Positions 35,514-46,933 of a stretch of DNA of 64,000 bases are shown piece after piece. Position 1 is the stretch's first letter. Every line of letters starts with the position of its first letter. A model generated the notes under the pieces. The model saw nothing but the letters and a program-made list of their open reading frames with translations. It was not told the DNA's origin and searched no databases. Source of the stretch: Arenibaculum pallidiluteum (GTDB lineage: Bacteria > Pseudomonadota > Alphaproteobacteria > Azospirillales > Azospirillaceae); the NCBI RefSeq assembly GCF_017355985.1, contig NZ_JAFIQU010000004.1, positions 310,001-374,000 on the forward strand, written 5' to 3'. Made by a program: the position numbers and the translations under genes.

Positions 35514-36680
35514 TCACGGCCGGCGGGCGTAGGTCTCCATCAGGTCGCCGCCGGCCTCGCGCGTCCCGATGCGCACGAAGTCCGCCGCCGCGCCCAGCAC
35601 GTCCACGCCGAAGGCGACCACGGCCGGCAGCCCGTCGCCGCCGATCACGCGCGGCGCGCGGAACCACTCCAGCCGGTCGACGAGCCCGGCGCGCAGAAGC
35701 GAGGCGGCGACGCGGGCGCCACCCTCGACAAGCAGCCGGGTGACGCCGCGCCGGCCGAGGCTCCGAAGCGCTTCGGCCATGTCGGGAACTCCTGCCCCGT
35801 CCGGCGCCACCTCCTCGATGTCGACGCCGCATTCCCGGTACGCCTGGGCGCGGCCGCCATCCAAGACCGGTAGCGTGAGCAGCATCGTCGGCACCGCGCG
35901 CGCCGTGCGCACCAACTTCGAAGTCAGGGGCAGCCGGAGACGGCTGTCCACGACGACCCGGCGAGGCGATCTTCCGGAAAGGCCGGGAAGGCGGCAGGTC
36001 AGGTCGGGGTCGTCGGCCAGAGCGGTGTTGAGGCCGACCATGATCGCGTCGCTGCGCGCGCGCAGACCGTGCCCCCAGCTCCTCGCCGTCTCGCCGGTGA
36101 TCCAGCGGCTCTCGCCGGTATGGACGGCGATCCGGCCGTCCAGCGTCGTCGCGAGCTTCAGCGTGACCAGTGGCCGGCCGTGCAGGATCCGCATGAAAAA
36201 CCCGGCGTTCACCTCGTGCGCCTCTGCGGCCCGCAGCCCCGTCTCCACCGCGAGCCCGGCCTCGCGCAGGCGATGGATGCCGCGGCCGGCTACCCTCGGG
36301 TCCGGATCCTTGCAGGCGATGACCACCCGCGCCACGCCGGCCGCGATCAGGGCCAGCGAGCAGGGCGGCGTGCGGCCGTGATGATCGCAGGGTTCCAGCG
36401 TCACATAGGCCGTGGCGCCGCGCGCCAGCGGGCCGGCGCGGTCCAGCGCCTCGGTCTCGGCATGCGGCCGGCCGCCGGGCTGGGTCCAGCCGCGCCCGAC
36501 CACGACGCCGTCGCGGACGATCACACAGCCGACCGAGGGGTTCGGGGCCGAGGTGCCGAGGCCGCGGCGCGCCAGCGCCAGCGCGGCCCCCATCCAGCCT
36601 GCATCGTCCAGCCCCGGCCCGCCCGACTCGATCCCGGGCGGGGCGACGTCCTGTCCGCCTCCTGGCCCCGCGGGGCCCAT
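35514..36680 (-). CDS. ribD: Bifunctional riboflavin deaminase/reductase RibD
   Basis: Second and third steps of riboflavin synthesis. 388 aa. The N-terminal deaminase has zinc residues in HAETEAL and PCDHHGRTPPC. The C-terminal reductase begins LVTLKLATTLDGRIA and includes RVVVDSRLRLP and LLVEGGARVAASLL. First rib gene after nrdR, 4 bp from it. Confidence 0.96.
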   Translation of the reverse strand: MGPAGPGGGQDVAPPGIESGGPGLDDAGWMGAALALARRGLGTSAPNPSVGCVIVRDGVVVGRGWTQPGGRPHAETEALDRAGPLARGATAYVTLEPCDHHGRTPPCSLALIAAGVARVVIACKDPDPRVAGRGIHRLREAGLAVETGLRAAEAHEVNAGFFMRILHGRPLVTLKLATTLDGRIAVHTGESRWITGETARSWGHGLRARSDAIMVGLNTALADDPDLTCRLPGLSGRSPRRVVVDSRLRLPLTSKLVRTARAVPTMLLTLPVLDGGRAQAYRECGVDIEEVAPDGAGVPDMAEALRSLGRRGVTRLLVEGGARVAASLLRAGLVDRLEWFRAPRVIGGDGLPAVVAFGVDVLGAAADFVRIGTREAGGDLMETYARRP

Positions 36681-36684
36681 GGCG

Positions 36685-37143
36685 TCAGTTCGCTTCCTGC
36701 TTCAACGAGCCGACGAACTCGTTGAAATCGGCGGCCTCGCGGAAGTCGCGGTAGACCGAGGCGTAGCGGACATAAGCGACCTGATCGAGGTTGAACAGCG
36801 CCCCCATCACCATCTCGCCGATCTGCTTGGACGGGATCTCGCTCTCCCCGGAGCTCTCGAGCTGGCGCACGAGGCTGTTGACGATGCGGTCGATCCGATC
36901 GGCGTCCACCGGCCGCTTGCGCAGCGCGATTCGCATCGACCGCAGCAGCTTCTCGCGGTCGAACGGCTCACGCTGGCCGTTGGTCTTCACCACCGTCAGC
37001 TCGCGCAGCTGGACACGCTCGAAGGTCGTGAAGCGGGCGCCGCAACTCGGGCAGAACCTGCGCCTGCGGATCGCCGAATTGTCCTCAGTCGGCCGCGAGT
37101 CCTTGACCTGGGTGTCGTCGTGTCCGCAGAAGGGGCAGCGCAT
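36685..37143 (-). CDS. nrdR: Transcriptional repressor NrdR
   Basis: Nucleotide-sensing repressor of ribonucleotide reductase genes. 152 aa. Zinc ribbon [17 protein letters not shown] with [13 protein letters not shown], then the ATP-cone domain ([19 protein letters not shown], later [24 protein letters not shown]). Immediately after glyA and before ribD. Confidence 0.97.
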   Translation of the reverse strand: MRCPFCGHDDTQVKDSRPTEDNSAIRRRRFCPSCGARFTTFERVQLRELTVVKTNGQREPFDREKLLRSMRIALRKRPVDADRIDRIVNSLVRQLESSGESEIPSKQIGEMVMGALFNLDQVAYVRYASVYRDFREAADFNEFVGSLKQEAN

Positions 37144-37150
37144 CGTCGCC

Positions 37151-38440
37151 TTAGAGGTTCGGGTAGATCGGGAAGCGGGCGCACAGCGCCCGGACGCGCG
37201 CGCGGACCTGCTCCTCGAGACCGCGGTTGTCGCCGGAGTTGCTCGCCGCGAGCCCGTCCAGGACCTCGGTGATCATCTCGCCGACCTGCGAGAACTCGGC
37301 AGTCCCGAAGCCGCGCGTCGTGGCAGCCGGCGAGCCGAGGCGCACGCCCGAGGTCACCATGGGCTTCTCGGGGTCGAAGGGAACGCCGTTCTTGTTGCAG
37401 GTCATGCCGGCGTGCTCGAGGCTCGCCTCGGCCGCCTTGCCGGTCAGGCGCTTCGGGCGCAGGTCGACGAGCACGACGTGGCTGTCGGTGCCGCCCGATA
37501 CGATGTCGAACCCGCCCTCGATCAGCTTCGCCGCCAGCACCCGGGCATTGTCCAGCACCGCCCGGGCATAGGTCCGGAACTCCGGCCGCAGCGCCTCGCC
37601 GAAGGCCACGGCCTTGGCTGCGATCACATGCATCAGCGGTCCGCCCTGCAGGCCCGGGAAGACCGCAGAGTTGATCTTCTTGCCGAGCTCGGGGTCGTTG
37701 GACAGCACGACGCCACCGCGCGGGCCGCGGAGCGTCTTGTGCGTCGTGGTCGTGACCACATGGGCATGGGGCAGCGGGCTCGGATAGACTCCGCCGGCGA
37801 CCAGACCCGCGAAATGGGCCATGTCCACCATGAAATAGGCCCCGACCTCGTCCGCGATCCGCCGGAACCGCGCGAAGTCGATCGTCCTGGGATAGGCCGA
37901 GCCGCCGGCGATGATCAGCTTCGGCCTGTGCTCGCGCGCCAGCCGCTCCACCTCGTCGAAGTCGATCAGCCCGTCCTCTCGGCGCACGCCGTATTGGATG
38001 GCGTTGAACCACTTGCCGGACTGGTTGGGCGGCGCGCCGTGGGTCAGGTGGCCGCCGGCCGCGAGCGACATGCCGAGGATCGTGTCGCCGGGCTGCAGCA
38101 GAGCCATGAAGACCGCCTGGTTCGCCTGCGCGCCCGAATGGGGCTGCACGTTGGCGAAGCCGCAGTCGAACAGGCGGCAGATGCGATCGATGGCGAGCTG
38201 CTCGGCGACGTCGACGAACTCGCAGCCACCATAGTAGCGCCGGCCCGGATAGCCTTCGGCGTACTTGTTGGTGAGGACCGAGCCCTGCGCCTCCAGAACC
38301 GCCCGGGAGACGATGTTCTCCGAGGCGATCAGCTCGATCTGATCCTGCTGGCGGCCGAGCTCGCGCCCGATGGCGGCGTTGAGCTCCGGGTCGGCCTCGG
38401 CAAGGGACGCAGTGAAGAAGGACGCGTTGGCGGCAGTCAT
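37151..38440 (-). CDS. glyA: Serine hydroxymethyltransferase
   Basis: PLP enzyme interconverting serine and glycine while loading tetrahydrofolate with a one-carbon unit. 429 aa from the ATG at 38440; an earlier in-frame ATG at 38452 is less likely. Motifs: [40 protein letters not shown] and the PLP lysine in [14 protein letters not shown]. In an operon-like run with rpiB upstream and nrdR downstream. Confidence 0.97.
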   Translation of the reverse strand: MTAANASFFTASLAEADPELNAAIGRELGRQQDQIELIASENIVSRAVLEAQGSVLTNKYAEGYPGRRYYGGCEFVDVAEQLAIDRICRLFDCGFANVQPHSGAQANQAVFMALLQPGDTILGMSLAAGGHLTHGAPPNQSGKWFNAIQYGVRREDGLIDFDEVERLAREHRPKLIIAGGSAYPRTIDFARFRRIADEVGAYFMVDMAHFAGLVAGGVYPSPLPHAHVVTTTTHKTLRGPRGGVVLSNDPELGKKINSAVFPGLQGGPLMHVIAAKAVAFGEALRPEFRTYARAVLDNARVLAAKLIEGGFDIVSGGTDSHVVLVDLRPKRLTGKAAEASLEHAGMTCNKNGVPFDPEKPMVTSGVRLGSPAATTRGFGTAEFSQVGEMITEVLDGLAASNSGDNRGLEEQVRARVRALCARFPIYPNL

Positions 38441-38528
38441 GGATATCCTCATTGCGGCGCCATGCGCGCCGGGTCGTCAGGGGCGCCCTCGGCGCCGGGC
38501 TCCGAAAGGCGCTGGAGGCGCCCGCAAG

Positions 38529-38963
38529 TCAGCTCAGCTTCTCGATGCGGCGCGCATGGCGCCCGCCCTCGAACGCGGTTGACAGGAAGGCGGCGACGCT
38601 GTCGCGCGCCACGGCGTCGCCGATCATCCGCGCGCCGAGCGCGATCACGTTCGCGTCGTTGTGCTGGCGCGACAGGCGGGCCGAGGTCGTGTCGTGGCAG
38701 AGAGCGCAACGGATTCCGCGGTGACGGTTCGCGGCAATGCTGATGCCGATGCCGGTGCCGCAGACGAGGACGCCGCGCCTTGCCCTGCCCGTCCGGATCG
38801 CCTCCGCCATCCGGTCCGCATAGTCGGGATAGTCAACCGAATCGGGACCCGTGGTGCCGAGGTCGAGGACTTCGTACCCCTCGTCGCGAAGCCAACTCGC
38901 CAGCGAGGCCTTCAACTCGAAGCCGGCATGGTCTGATGCAAGGGCAATGGAGTCGCCGGGCAT
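38529..38963 (-). CDS. rpiB: Ribose-5-phosphate isomerase B
   Basis: Isomerises ribose-5-phosphate and ribulose-5-phosphate; the product feeds riboflavin and nucleotide synthesis. 144 aa. IALASDHAGFELKASLASWL start, then GTTGPDSVDYPDYA and the catalytic cysteine block VLVCGTGIGISIAANRHRGI, then LSRQHNDANVIALGARMIG. First gene of the glyA-nrdR-rib run. Confidence 0.96.
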   Translation of the reverse strand: MPGDSIALASDHAGFELKASLASWLRDEGYEVLDLGTTGPDSVDYPDYADRMAEAIRTGRARRGVLVCGTGIGISIAANRHRGIRCALCHDTTSARLSRQHNDANVIALGARMIGDAVARDSVAAFLSTAFEGGRHARRIEKLS

Positions 38964-39323
38964 GACCTGGAAATCCGCGAAAATGGGAACTCTTAGACGC
39001 GGACCCTACCAAATGTCGTCCGGGGACGCCACAGTTCATACTACGCCTTGGCCAGGGCGCCGCGGCCGAAGCGTTGAGGAAGGCGCCCCCAAATCCCGCA
39101 TAGCCCACATGCATTCGCGACAGAACAACAGCGCGATAAACCGAACAAACGGTTGCAGCACTGGTGCAACGGTTGCGCAAAAAGCGATACTTTTCTGTAA
39201 GAGCCATGTTGACGCGGAGGATTATAAAATAAGGGATGCCAACTTGCCGGAATTCAATTGACACCCCAATTCACGTGTGCCACTTCAGGCACTCGAGAAC
39301 AATCAATAACCAGGATACTGGGG
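38964..39323. promoter_or_regulatory. Divergent rpiB/mucR intergenic region
   Basis: A 360-bp gene-free interval, the most AT-rich stretch in the window around 39120-39260. It contains two copies of ACGGTTGC exactly 20 bp apart (39149-39156, 39169-39176) and an inverted repeat GTTGCA-N7-TGCAAC (39152-39170). MucR proteins often repress their own gene through AT-rich upstream sites, so these are candidate autoregulatory or partner operators. A TTGACA at about 39259 lacks a good -10. Confidence 0.45.
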
Positions 39324-39767
39324 ATGAGTGAACAGAATGATCGGGATCTGCCCGAAGGCGCCATTCTTCGTATGACCGCCGATATCGTTTCGGCGTATGT
39401 CGGGAAGAACGTCCTTCCGTCGTCGCAGATCCCCGAGGTGATCAACACGGTCTTCACCTCGCTCGCCGGTCTCAACGGCGGGACCCGCGAGGTGCAGGCC
39501 GAGCCGCAGAAGCCCGCGGTCCCGATCAAGAAGTCGGTAACGCCCGAGTACATCGTCTGTCTTGAGGACGGGAAGAAGCTGAAGATGCTCAAGCGTCATC
39601 TTCGCTCGACCTACGGCATGACGCCCGACGAGTACCGGGCCAAGTGGGGCCTGCCGCCGGATTACCCGATGGTGGCGCCGAACTACGCGGCCCAGCGCAG
39701 CGAGTTCGCCAAGAAGATCGGTCTCGGGCGGAGCTCCGGCCGGCAGACGCGGCGCCGCGCCTCCTGA
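39324..39767 (+). CDS. mucR: MucR/Ros-family zinc-finger transcriptional regulator
   Basis: Global regulator of exopolysaccharide, motility and cell-cycle genes in alphaproteobacteria. 147 aa from the ATG at 39324 (MSEQNDRDLPEGAI). The single prokaryotic C2H2 zinc finger begins IVCLEDGKKLKMLKRHLRSTYGMTPDEY (Cys in YIVCLEDG, His in KRHLRS). N-terminal oligomerisation segment AILRMTADIVSAYVGKN. The gene is followed by a perfect intrinsic-type hairpin. Confidence 0.93.
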   Translation: MSEQNDRDLPEGAILRMTADIVSAYVGKNVLPSSQIPEVINTVFTSLAGLNGGTREVQAEPQKPAVPIKKSVTPEYIVCLEDGKKLKMLKRHLRSTYGMTPDEYRAKWGLPPDYPMVAPNYAAQRSEFAKKIGLGRSSGRQTRRRAS

Positions 39768-39773
39768 CGGAGC

Positions 39774-39803
39774 GGGCGGCGCGCTCCTCAGGACGCGCCG
39801 CCC
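39774..39803 (+). terminator. Terminator hairpin after mucR
   Basis: A 10-bp perfect stem GGGCGGCGCG (39774-39783) with CGCGCCGCCC (39794-39803), a 10-base loop, then GATCTATT. It begins 7 bp after the mucR stop. Confidence 0.7.
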
Positions 39804-39873
39804 GATCTATTGCCTCAGGACCGCCCCGGGTCGCCCCTATCCCCGGATTTGCGGCCAAGCGGCGACAGGCCGG

Positions 39874-40065
39874 CTAGCTGCCCGTCGCCCTTTTCGACAG
39901 CACGTATTCGAGCTTGGCAAGGACAGTCCTGCGCAGCTGCTCCCGTGCGTTCGACGGTCCCACCGACGACACCTCGACCAGGGTCTCCGGGTCGATCGCG
40001 GTCGCCTTCAGATAGGCGCCGACGCGCTGGAACTCGATCAGCGCTTCCCTACCGCGCACGGCCAT
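39874..40065 (-). CDS. Small conserved protein (DUF6898-like)
   Basis: 63 aa: ALIEFQRVGAYLKATAIDPE, then LVEVSSVGP and LRRTVLAKLEYVLSKRA. The pattern resembles the short alphaproteobacterial family I know as DUF6898, which is often found near mucR; the family name is from memory. Function unknown. It is convergent with mucR. Confidence 0.7.
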   Translation of the reverse strand: MAVRGREALIEFQRVGAYLKATAIDPETLVEVSSVGPSNAREQLRRTVLAKLEYVLSKRATGS

Positions 40066-40141
40066 TCCATGCTCCGCCGTCCGACAAGGACGGAGCGCGC
40101 CCCGGAACCCCAGGGGCTGCGCACCCTTCCTCCCCGGCGGC

Positions 40142-40615
40142 TCAGGCGGCCGAGGTGATGGAATAAGCGTGATAGTCCAGCGAGGACGACCAGAAGCGCT
40201 CGAGCTTCCGGAGCGACTCGTTGACCTTCACGAGCTCGTCGTCGGACAGCCCCGCCTTCTCCAGCGACCCGACCTGGCGCTCGAACATGGCGCTGATCTT
40301 GTCGCGGAGCTGCAGACCCTTGTCCGACAGGCGGACACGGACCGAGCGGCGGTCATGAGGCGAACGCTCCTGTCCGAGATAGCCGTTCTCGACCATCTTC
40401 TTGACGTTGTAGGAAACGTTCGAGCCGAGATAGTAGCCGCGGGCCGTCAATTCGCCGACCGTCAGCTCGTCATCCCCGATATTGTAGAGGATGAGGCTCT
40501 GCACGTTATTGATGTCCTGTATTCCGAGCCTGTCCAACTCGGTCTTCAGCACCTCCAGGAAGTGCCGGTGAAGGCGCTCGATCAGGAGGATGCTGTCGTA
40601 GTAGGGCTGTCGCAC
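40142..40615 (-). CDS. MarR-family winged-helix regulator
   Basis: 157 aa; winged helix with DELTVGELTARGYYLGSNVSYNVKKMVENGYL and wing RSPHDRRSVRVRLSDKGLQL. The 'YYLGSNVSYNVKKM' recognition helix is typical of the LdtR-like MarR group of Rhizobiales, which controls cell-wall and osmotic genes; here the target is unknown. Monocistronic. Confidence 0.9.
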   Translation of the reverse strand: MRQPYYDSILLIERLHRHFLEVLKTELDRLGIQDINNVQSLILYNIGDDELTVGELTARGYYLGSNVSYNVKKMVENGYLGQERSPHDRRSVRVRLSDKGLQLRDKISAMFERQVGSLEKAGLSDDELVKVNESLRKLERFWSSSLDYHAYSITSAA

Positions 40616-40688
40616 GGCTTTCTCCCATTAGCTCGGACCCTGTGGGCGCCGGTCCGGGGCGGGCTTCGGGACTTCTTCCCAGGATAGC

Positions 40689-41591
40689 TCAGGCTTTTCC
40701 GGCAAGCATCCTGATAATTCCCGAAAAATCCTTGGCCCCGTGACCTGCATTGCTGAACAAGGCGTACAAGGCGGCAGCCTCCGCGCCCAGCGGCGTGGCG
40801 GCGCCGCTTGCATGCGCCGTCTGCTGGGCGAGCCGGAGGTCCTTCAGCATCATGTCCGCGGTGAATCCAGGGGCGTAGTCACGGTTGGCGGGCGAGTTCG
40901 GCACCGGGCCGGGCACCGGGCAATAGGTCGTCAGCGACCAGCACTGCCCCGAGGACCGGGACGCCACGTCGAACAGCTTCTGGGCATCGAGGCCGAGCCG
41001 TTCCGCGAGGGCGAACGCCTCCGAGACGGCGATCATCGAGATGCCCAGGATCATGTTGTTGCAGATCTTCGCGGCCTGACCGGTACCAGGCCCGCCGGTG
41101 TGCACGATCGTCTTGCCCATCGCCGCGAGCACGGGCTCGGCCCGGGCGAAGGCCTGCTCCTCGCCTCCAACCATGAAGGTCAGCGTCGCCGCAGAGGCGC
41201 CGCCCACGCCGCCCGACACGGGCGCATCGACCATCTCGAACCCCTTCTCGGCGGCGGCCCGGTTCACGGCGCGGGCGCTGTCGACATCTATGGTCGAGCA
41301 GTCGACCAGCAGCGCACCGGGGCGGGCGGCGGCGATGACGCCGCCTTCTCCGCCCCCGTCACCCATGTAGACCGCGCGCACATGCGGACCGGCAGGCAGC
41401 ATGGTAACGATACAGTCGGCGGCGGCCGCGGCGGCCGCGGCCGAATCCGCCGGCTCGACGCCGGCCTCCGCCGCGCGCGACAGGTTGCCCTCGACCATGT
41501 CGAAACCGACGACGCGGTGCCCCGCCTTCACCAGGTTGGCCGCCATCGGCCCACCCATGTTGCCGAGTCCGATGAACGCGACGCTGGCCAT
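40689..41591 (-). CDS. mmsB: 3-hydroxyisobutyrate dehydrogenase
   Basis: Oxidises 3-hydroxyisobutyrate to methylmalonate semialdehyde in valine degradation (NAD+). 300 aa from the ATG at 41591 (MASVAFIGLGNMGGPMAANL); the frame extends 12 codons further up. Rossmann GLGNMGGPM motif, then DAPVSGGVGGA and catalytic lysine block GTGQAAKICNNMILGISM. Third gene of the operon with acyl-CoA dehydrogenase and the 3-hydroxyisobutyryl-CoA hydrolase. Confidence 0.95.
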   Translation of the reverse strand: MASVAFIGLGNMGGPMAANLVKAGHRVVGFDMVEGNLSRAAEAGVEPADSAAAAAAAADCIVTMLPAGPHVRAVYMGDGGGEGGVIAAARPGALLVDCSTIDVDSARAVNRAAAEKGFEMVDAPVSGGVGGASAATLTFMVGGEEQAFARAEPVLAAMGKTIVHTGGPGTGQAAKICNNMILGISMIAVSEAFALAERLGLDAQKLFDVASRSSGQCWSLTTYCPVPGPVPNSPANRDYAPGFTADMMLKDLRLAQQTAHASGAATPLGAEAAALYALFSNAGHGAKDFSGIIRMLAGKA

Positions 41592-41623
41592 GGGGCTCCT
41601 CCCTTCCTGTTCTTGCGGGCGCG

Positions 41624-42700
41624 TCATTCGCCGAAGCTCAGGTCCCGCTCGCCGAGCGGGGCGAAGTGGGACTCGACCAGTGCGTCGTCGACGGCCTCAA
41701 GGGTGGCGGGCTGCCACTTCGGCGTCTTGTCCTTGTCGACCAGCACGGCTCGGATCCCTTCGTAGAAGTCATGCCCCCGCATGCAGGCCTGGCTCAGCCG
41801 GTACTCCATGCGCATCGCGTCGTCGAAGCCCATGCCGGCGCCGATGCGCAGCTGCCTCAACGTAACCTTGAGGCTGGTCGGTGACATTTGGCTCAAGACG
41901 GTCAACGTCACCTTCGCCCAATCGGTTCCCTCCCGCTGGAGGGCATCGATGATTTCTTCGATTCCTTCGAATCCGAAGCAGCGGTCGATGGCCGCGCGGT
42001 TCTCCGCGATCGCGGCAGGTCCGGGATCGCCCCGGTGCCGCGCGACCACCACATCGATCGCCGGCGCTCCGCCCCCGAGCTCCGCGCCTTCCAGGTCGGC
42101 GAGAAGCGCCTCGACGCCCTCGGAGGGCAGGTAGGCCGTGGCAATCCCCGTGTGGAGGAGGTCGGCCGCCCCGAGCCGGGCGCCGGTCAGTGCCAGATAG
42201 GTCCCGATACGGCCCGGGCAGCGCGGCAGGAACCAGCTTCCGCCGACATCGGGGAAGAGCCCGATGCCGGTCTCGGGCATCGCGAACAGGGTCCGCTCCG
42301 TCGCGATCCGATGCGAGCCGTGGACCGACAGGCCGACGCCGCCGCCCATGGTGATCCCGTCGATCACCGCGACATAGGGTTTCGGGAAATGGTGGATGCA
42401 GTGGTTGAGGAGGTATTCCTCGCGGAAGAAGTCGCGGGTCAGCGCGCCCGCGCCATCGCCCCCGCGCCGGGCCGCCATGCCGTCCTCCCAGACGGCGAGC
42501 ACGTCTCCGCCTGCGCAGAAAGCGCGATCCCCCGCCCCGCGCACGACGACGGCGCGCACCGCGGGATCCTCTGCCCAGGCCCGCAGGCGGGGCGAGAAGG
42601 CGCGGATCATCGCCAGGTTCAGCGCGTTCAGCGCCTTCGGGCGGTTCAGAGTCACCAGCCCGAGCGCGCCGCGCCGCTCGAACAGGATTTCGTCGGTCAT
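41624..42700 (-). CDS. 3-hydroxyisobutyryl-CoA hydrolase-type crotonase
   Basis: 358 aa; crotonase superfamily, longer C-terminal part typical of HIBCH. Motifs: ITLNRP-like LVTLNRPKALNAL, oxyanion CAGGDVLAVWEDG, and GITMGGGVGLSVHGSHRIATE; the FPDVGGSWFLPRCPGRIG block is characteristic. It likely hydrolyses 3-hydroxyisobutyryl-CoA in valine catabolism, since it lies between acd and mmsB (19 and 32 bp gaps). Confidence 0.93.
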   Translation of the reverse strand: MTDEILFERRGALGLVTLNRPKALNALNLAMIRAFSPRLRAWAEDPAVRAVVVRGAGDRAFCAGGDVLAVWEDGMAARRGGDGAGALTRDFFREEYLLNHCIHHFPKPYVAVIDGITMGGGVGLSVHGSHRIATERTLFAMPETGIGLFPDVGGSWFLPRCPGRIGTYLALTGARLGAADLLHTGIATAYLPSEGVEALLADLEGAELGGGAPAIDVVVARHRGDPGPAAIAENRAAIDRCFGFEGIEEIIDALQREGTDWAKVTLTVLSQMSPTSLKVTLRQLRIGAGMGFDDAMRMEYRLSQACMRGHDFYEGIRAVLVDKDKTPKWQPATLEAVDDALVESHFAPLGERDLSFGE

Positions 42701-42719
42701 GGCTCCTCGCGGGTTCGGT

Positions 42720-43859
42720 TCAGGCCTGGAGCAGGCGACGGGCCACGATCACCCGCATGATCTCGTTCGTGCCTTCGAGGATGCGATGGACACGCAGGTC
42801 CCGCAGGTAGCGCTCGATGGGGTACTCGCGGATGTAGCCGTAGCCGCCATGCAGCTGCAGCGCCTCGTCGACGACGTGAAAGGCCGCGTCCGTCGCATAG
42901 CGCTTGGCCATGGCGCAGTGCATCGTCGCCTCGGGATGACCGTGGTCGAGCCGGGCGGCCGCGCGATGCACCAGGAGGCGCGCGGCCTCCAGCTCGGTCG
43001 CCATGTCGGCGAGCTTGAACTGCAGCGCCTGGAACTCGGCGAGGCGGCGGCCGAACTGGCTGCGCACGCCCATATGCTCCCGGGCCGCCTCCAGGCAGAA
43101 GCGAGCGCCGCCCAGCGAGCAGGCGGCGATGTTCAAGCGGCCGCCGTCGAGGCCCTTCATCGCGATTCGGAAGCCATCCCCCTCTTCGCCCAGCCGGTTA
43201 GCGACGGGAACCCGGCAGTCCTCGAAGATCACCGCCGCGGTCGGCTGGCTGTTCCAGCCGAGCTTGCGTTCCTTCTTCCCGAAAGACAGCCCGGGCGTGC
43301 CCTTCTCGACCACGATGCAGGAAATCCCTCGGGGCCCCGCCTCGCCCGTGCGGACCATGCAGACATAGACGTCAGAGGCGCCCCCGCCCGAGATGAAGGC
43401 CTTCGATCCGTTCAGGACATAGTGGTCGCCTTGACGCTCGGCGCGGGTCTTCAGCGAGGCCGCGTCCGACCCCGCGCCCGGCTCGGTCAGGCAGTAGCTC
43501 GCGAACCACTCCATGGCGGTCAGCCGGGGGACCCAGCGGGTCCGCTGCTCGGCCGAGCCGAACGCATCGATCATCCAGGCCGCCATGTTGTGAATCGAGA
43601 GATAGGCGGCGGTCGACGGATCGGCGTGGGCAAGTTCCTCGAAGATCAGCGCAGCATCGAGACGGGTCAGGTTCGAGCCGCCATGCGCCTCGCCGCAGTA
43701 GATCCCGGCGAATCCGAGCTCCGCCGCCTTGCGCAGCGCCTCGACCGGAAAGACCTGATTCTCGTCCCACTCGCCCGCGTGGGGTTCCAGCGTCTCAGCG
43801 GCGAAATTCCGCGCCAGATCCTGGAAGGCCCGCTGGTCCTCGGTGAGTTCGAAATCCAT
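42720..43859 (-). CDS. Acyl-CoA dehydrogenase (isobutyryl-CoA dehydrogenase-like)
   Basis: FAD enzyme, about 379 aa from the ATG at 43859 (MDFELTEDQRAFQDLARNF). Family motifs: CLTEPGAGSDAASLKTRAER, GGRLNIAACSLGGA, and LQLHGGYGYIREYPIERYLRDLR, with the catalytic Glu in ILEGTNEIMRVI. Isobutyryl-CoA specificity is inferred from operon partners of valine breakdown. Preceded by a strong promoter-like sequence. Confidence 0.94.
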   Translation of the reverse strand: MDFELTEDQRAFQDLARNFAAETLEPHAGEWDENQVFPVEALRKAAELGFAGIYCGEAHGGSNLTRLDAALIFEELAHADPSTAAYLSIHNMAAWMIDAFGSAEQRTRWVPRLTAMEWFASYCLTEPGAGSDAASLKTRAERQGDHYVLNGSKAFISGGGASDVYVCMVRTGEAGPRGISCIVVEKGTPGLSFGKKERKLGWNSQPTAAVIFEDCRVPVANRLGEEGDGFRIAMKGLDGGRLNIAACSLGGARFCLEAAREHMGVRSQFGRRLAEFQALQFKLADMATELEAARLLVHRAAARLDHGHPEATMHCAMAKRYATDAAFHVVDEALQLHGGYGYIREYPIERYLRDLRVHRILEGTNEIMRVIVARRLLQA

Positions 43860-43893
43860 AGGGCGTTCCCCGGTTATTTTATTGTTTAATGAG

Positions 43894-43921
43894 ATGATAA
43901 GGACGGCGTCGCACCTGTCAA
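43894..43921 (-). promoter_or_regulatory. Promoter of the valine-degradation operon
   Basis: Minus strand TTGACA (43921-43916), 16-bp spacer, TATCAT (43899-43894). It lies about 35 bp before the acyl-CoA dehydrogenase ATG. The leader is strikingly AT-rich (ATTAAACAATAAAATAA), which could be an operator region; no exact palindrome stands out. Confidence 0.65.
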
Positions 43922-44036
43922 TCGAAGCGCCGCCCGCACGGTGCCCGGGCCGCACCGCCCACGGCGGCATCCGCAGGCGAGGAACGCCGCCCTGGGCACT
44001 GTGTTAGCCATCGGACGAAGGCAAGGCGAGGCCCAG

Positions 44037-44998
44037 ATGAAAATCGCTGTCGTCCTGAATGCGGCCGCGGGATCTCTGCTGGGCGAGACGGTTCCGGATG
44101 TCGCGACGCGGATCGAGCAGATCCTGCACGAGGCCGGGCACGAGCCGCAGGTCGAGACGGCGTCCGGCGCGGGAATCGTGCCGCTGATCGAGCGGGCCGC
44201 CGCGTCGGATGCGGACGCGGTGATCGTCGGAGGCGGCGACGGGACGGTCGCCTGCGCCGCCAACCGCCTCATTGGCACCGGCAAGGCCCTGGGCATCCTG
44301 CCGCTGGGAACGCTGAACCTCTATGCCGGGGACCTCGGCGTCCCGAGCGGGATCGACGAGGCCGTGCGCGCGCTGGCCTTCGGCACGGTGCGCCCGCTGG
44401 ACGTCGGCGAGGTGAACGGGCGCCTCTTTCTAAATCATTCGGTCCTCGGCCTCTACCCGCGCATCGTCGAGGACCGCGAGGAGACGCGCGAGCATCTGGG
44501 CGTGCGGAAATGGCGGCTGTCCAAGTGGCCGGCCATGGCGCTCGCGGTGCTGCGGGCCCTGCGCGACTATCCCATGCTCAATGTCACGCTGATGGCCGAT
44601 GGCCGGCGCAGGCACTTCCTGACACCGGCCCTTGCCGTCGCCAACAACGCCTACGACGACGGCTATCGTGCCTTCCTCAAGCGGAGCCGGCTCGATTCCG
44701 GCAAGCTTGCCCTCTATGTCGCAAAGCACCGGTCTCCCTGGCGGATGCTGAAGCTTATCCTGTCCATCGGCCTCGGGCGCTGGCAGCAGGACGACGAACT
44801 CGAGGTGCTTGAGCTCCGCGAGTTCACGGTGACGACGCTGCGCGGACGCCTGCGCGTCGCAAACGACGGCGAGGTCGAGCGCCTTTCCGCGCCGCTGCGC
44901 TATCGGATCCGCCCGGGCGCGCTGGACGTCCTCGTGCCGGCGGCGCCCGAAGGGCGCGCGCCGGCCGGGCTGCGGGCATCGCGCGAGGGAACCGCCGC

Positions 44999-45002
<4 letters not shown>
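44037..45002 (+). CDS. Diacylglycerol kinase-family lipid kinase
   Basis: 321 aa from the ATG at 44037 (MKIAVVLNAAAGSLLGE). DAGK catalytic domain with the glycine motif VIVGGGDGTVACAANRL and GILPLGTLNLYAGDLG. The C-terminal region is the beta-rich second domain. It phosphorylates a lipid or related polyol, identity unknown. Stop overlaps the metallophosphoesterase start by 4 bp, pointing to a joint unit. Confidence 0.9.
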
Positions 45003-46919
<1,917 letters not shown>

Positions 46920-46933
46920 GGTCGGATACGCGG

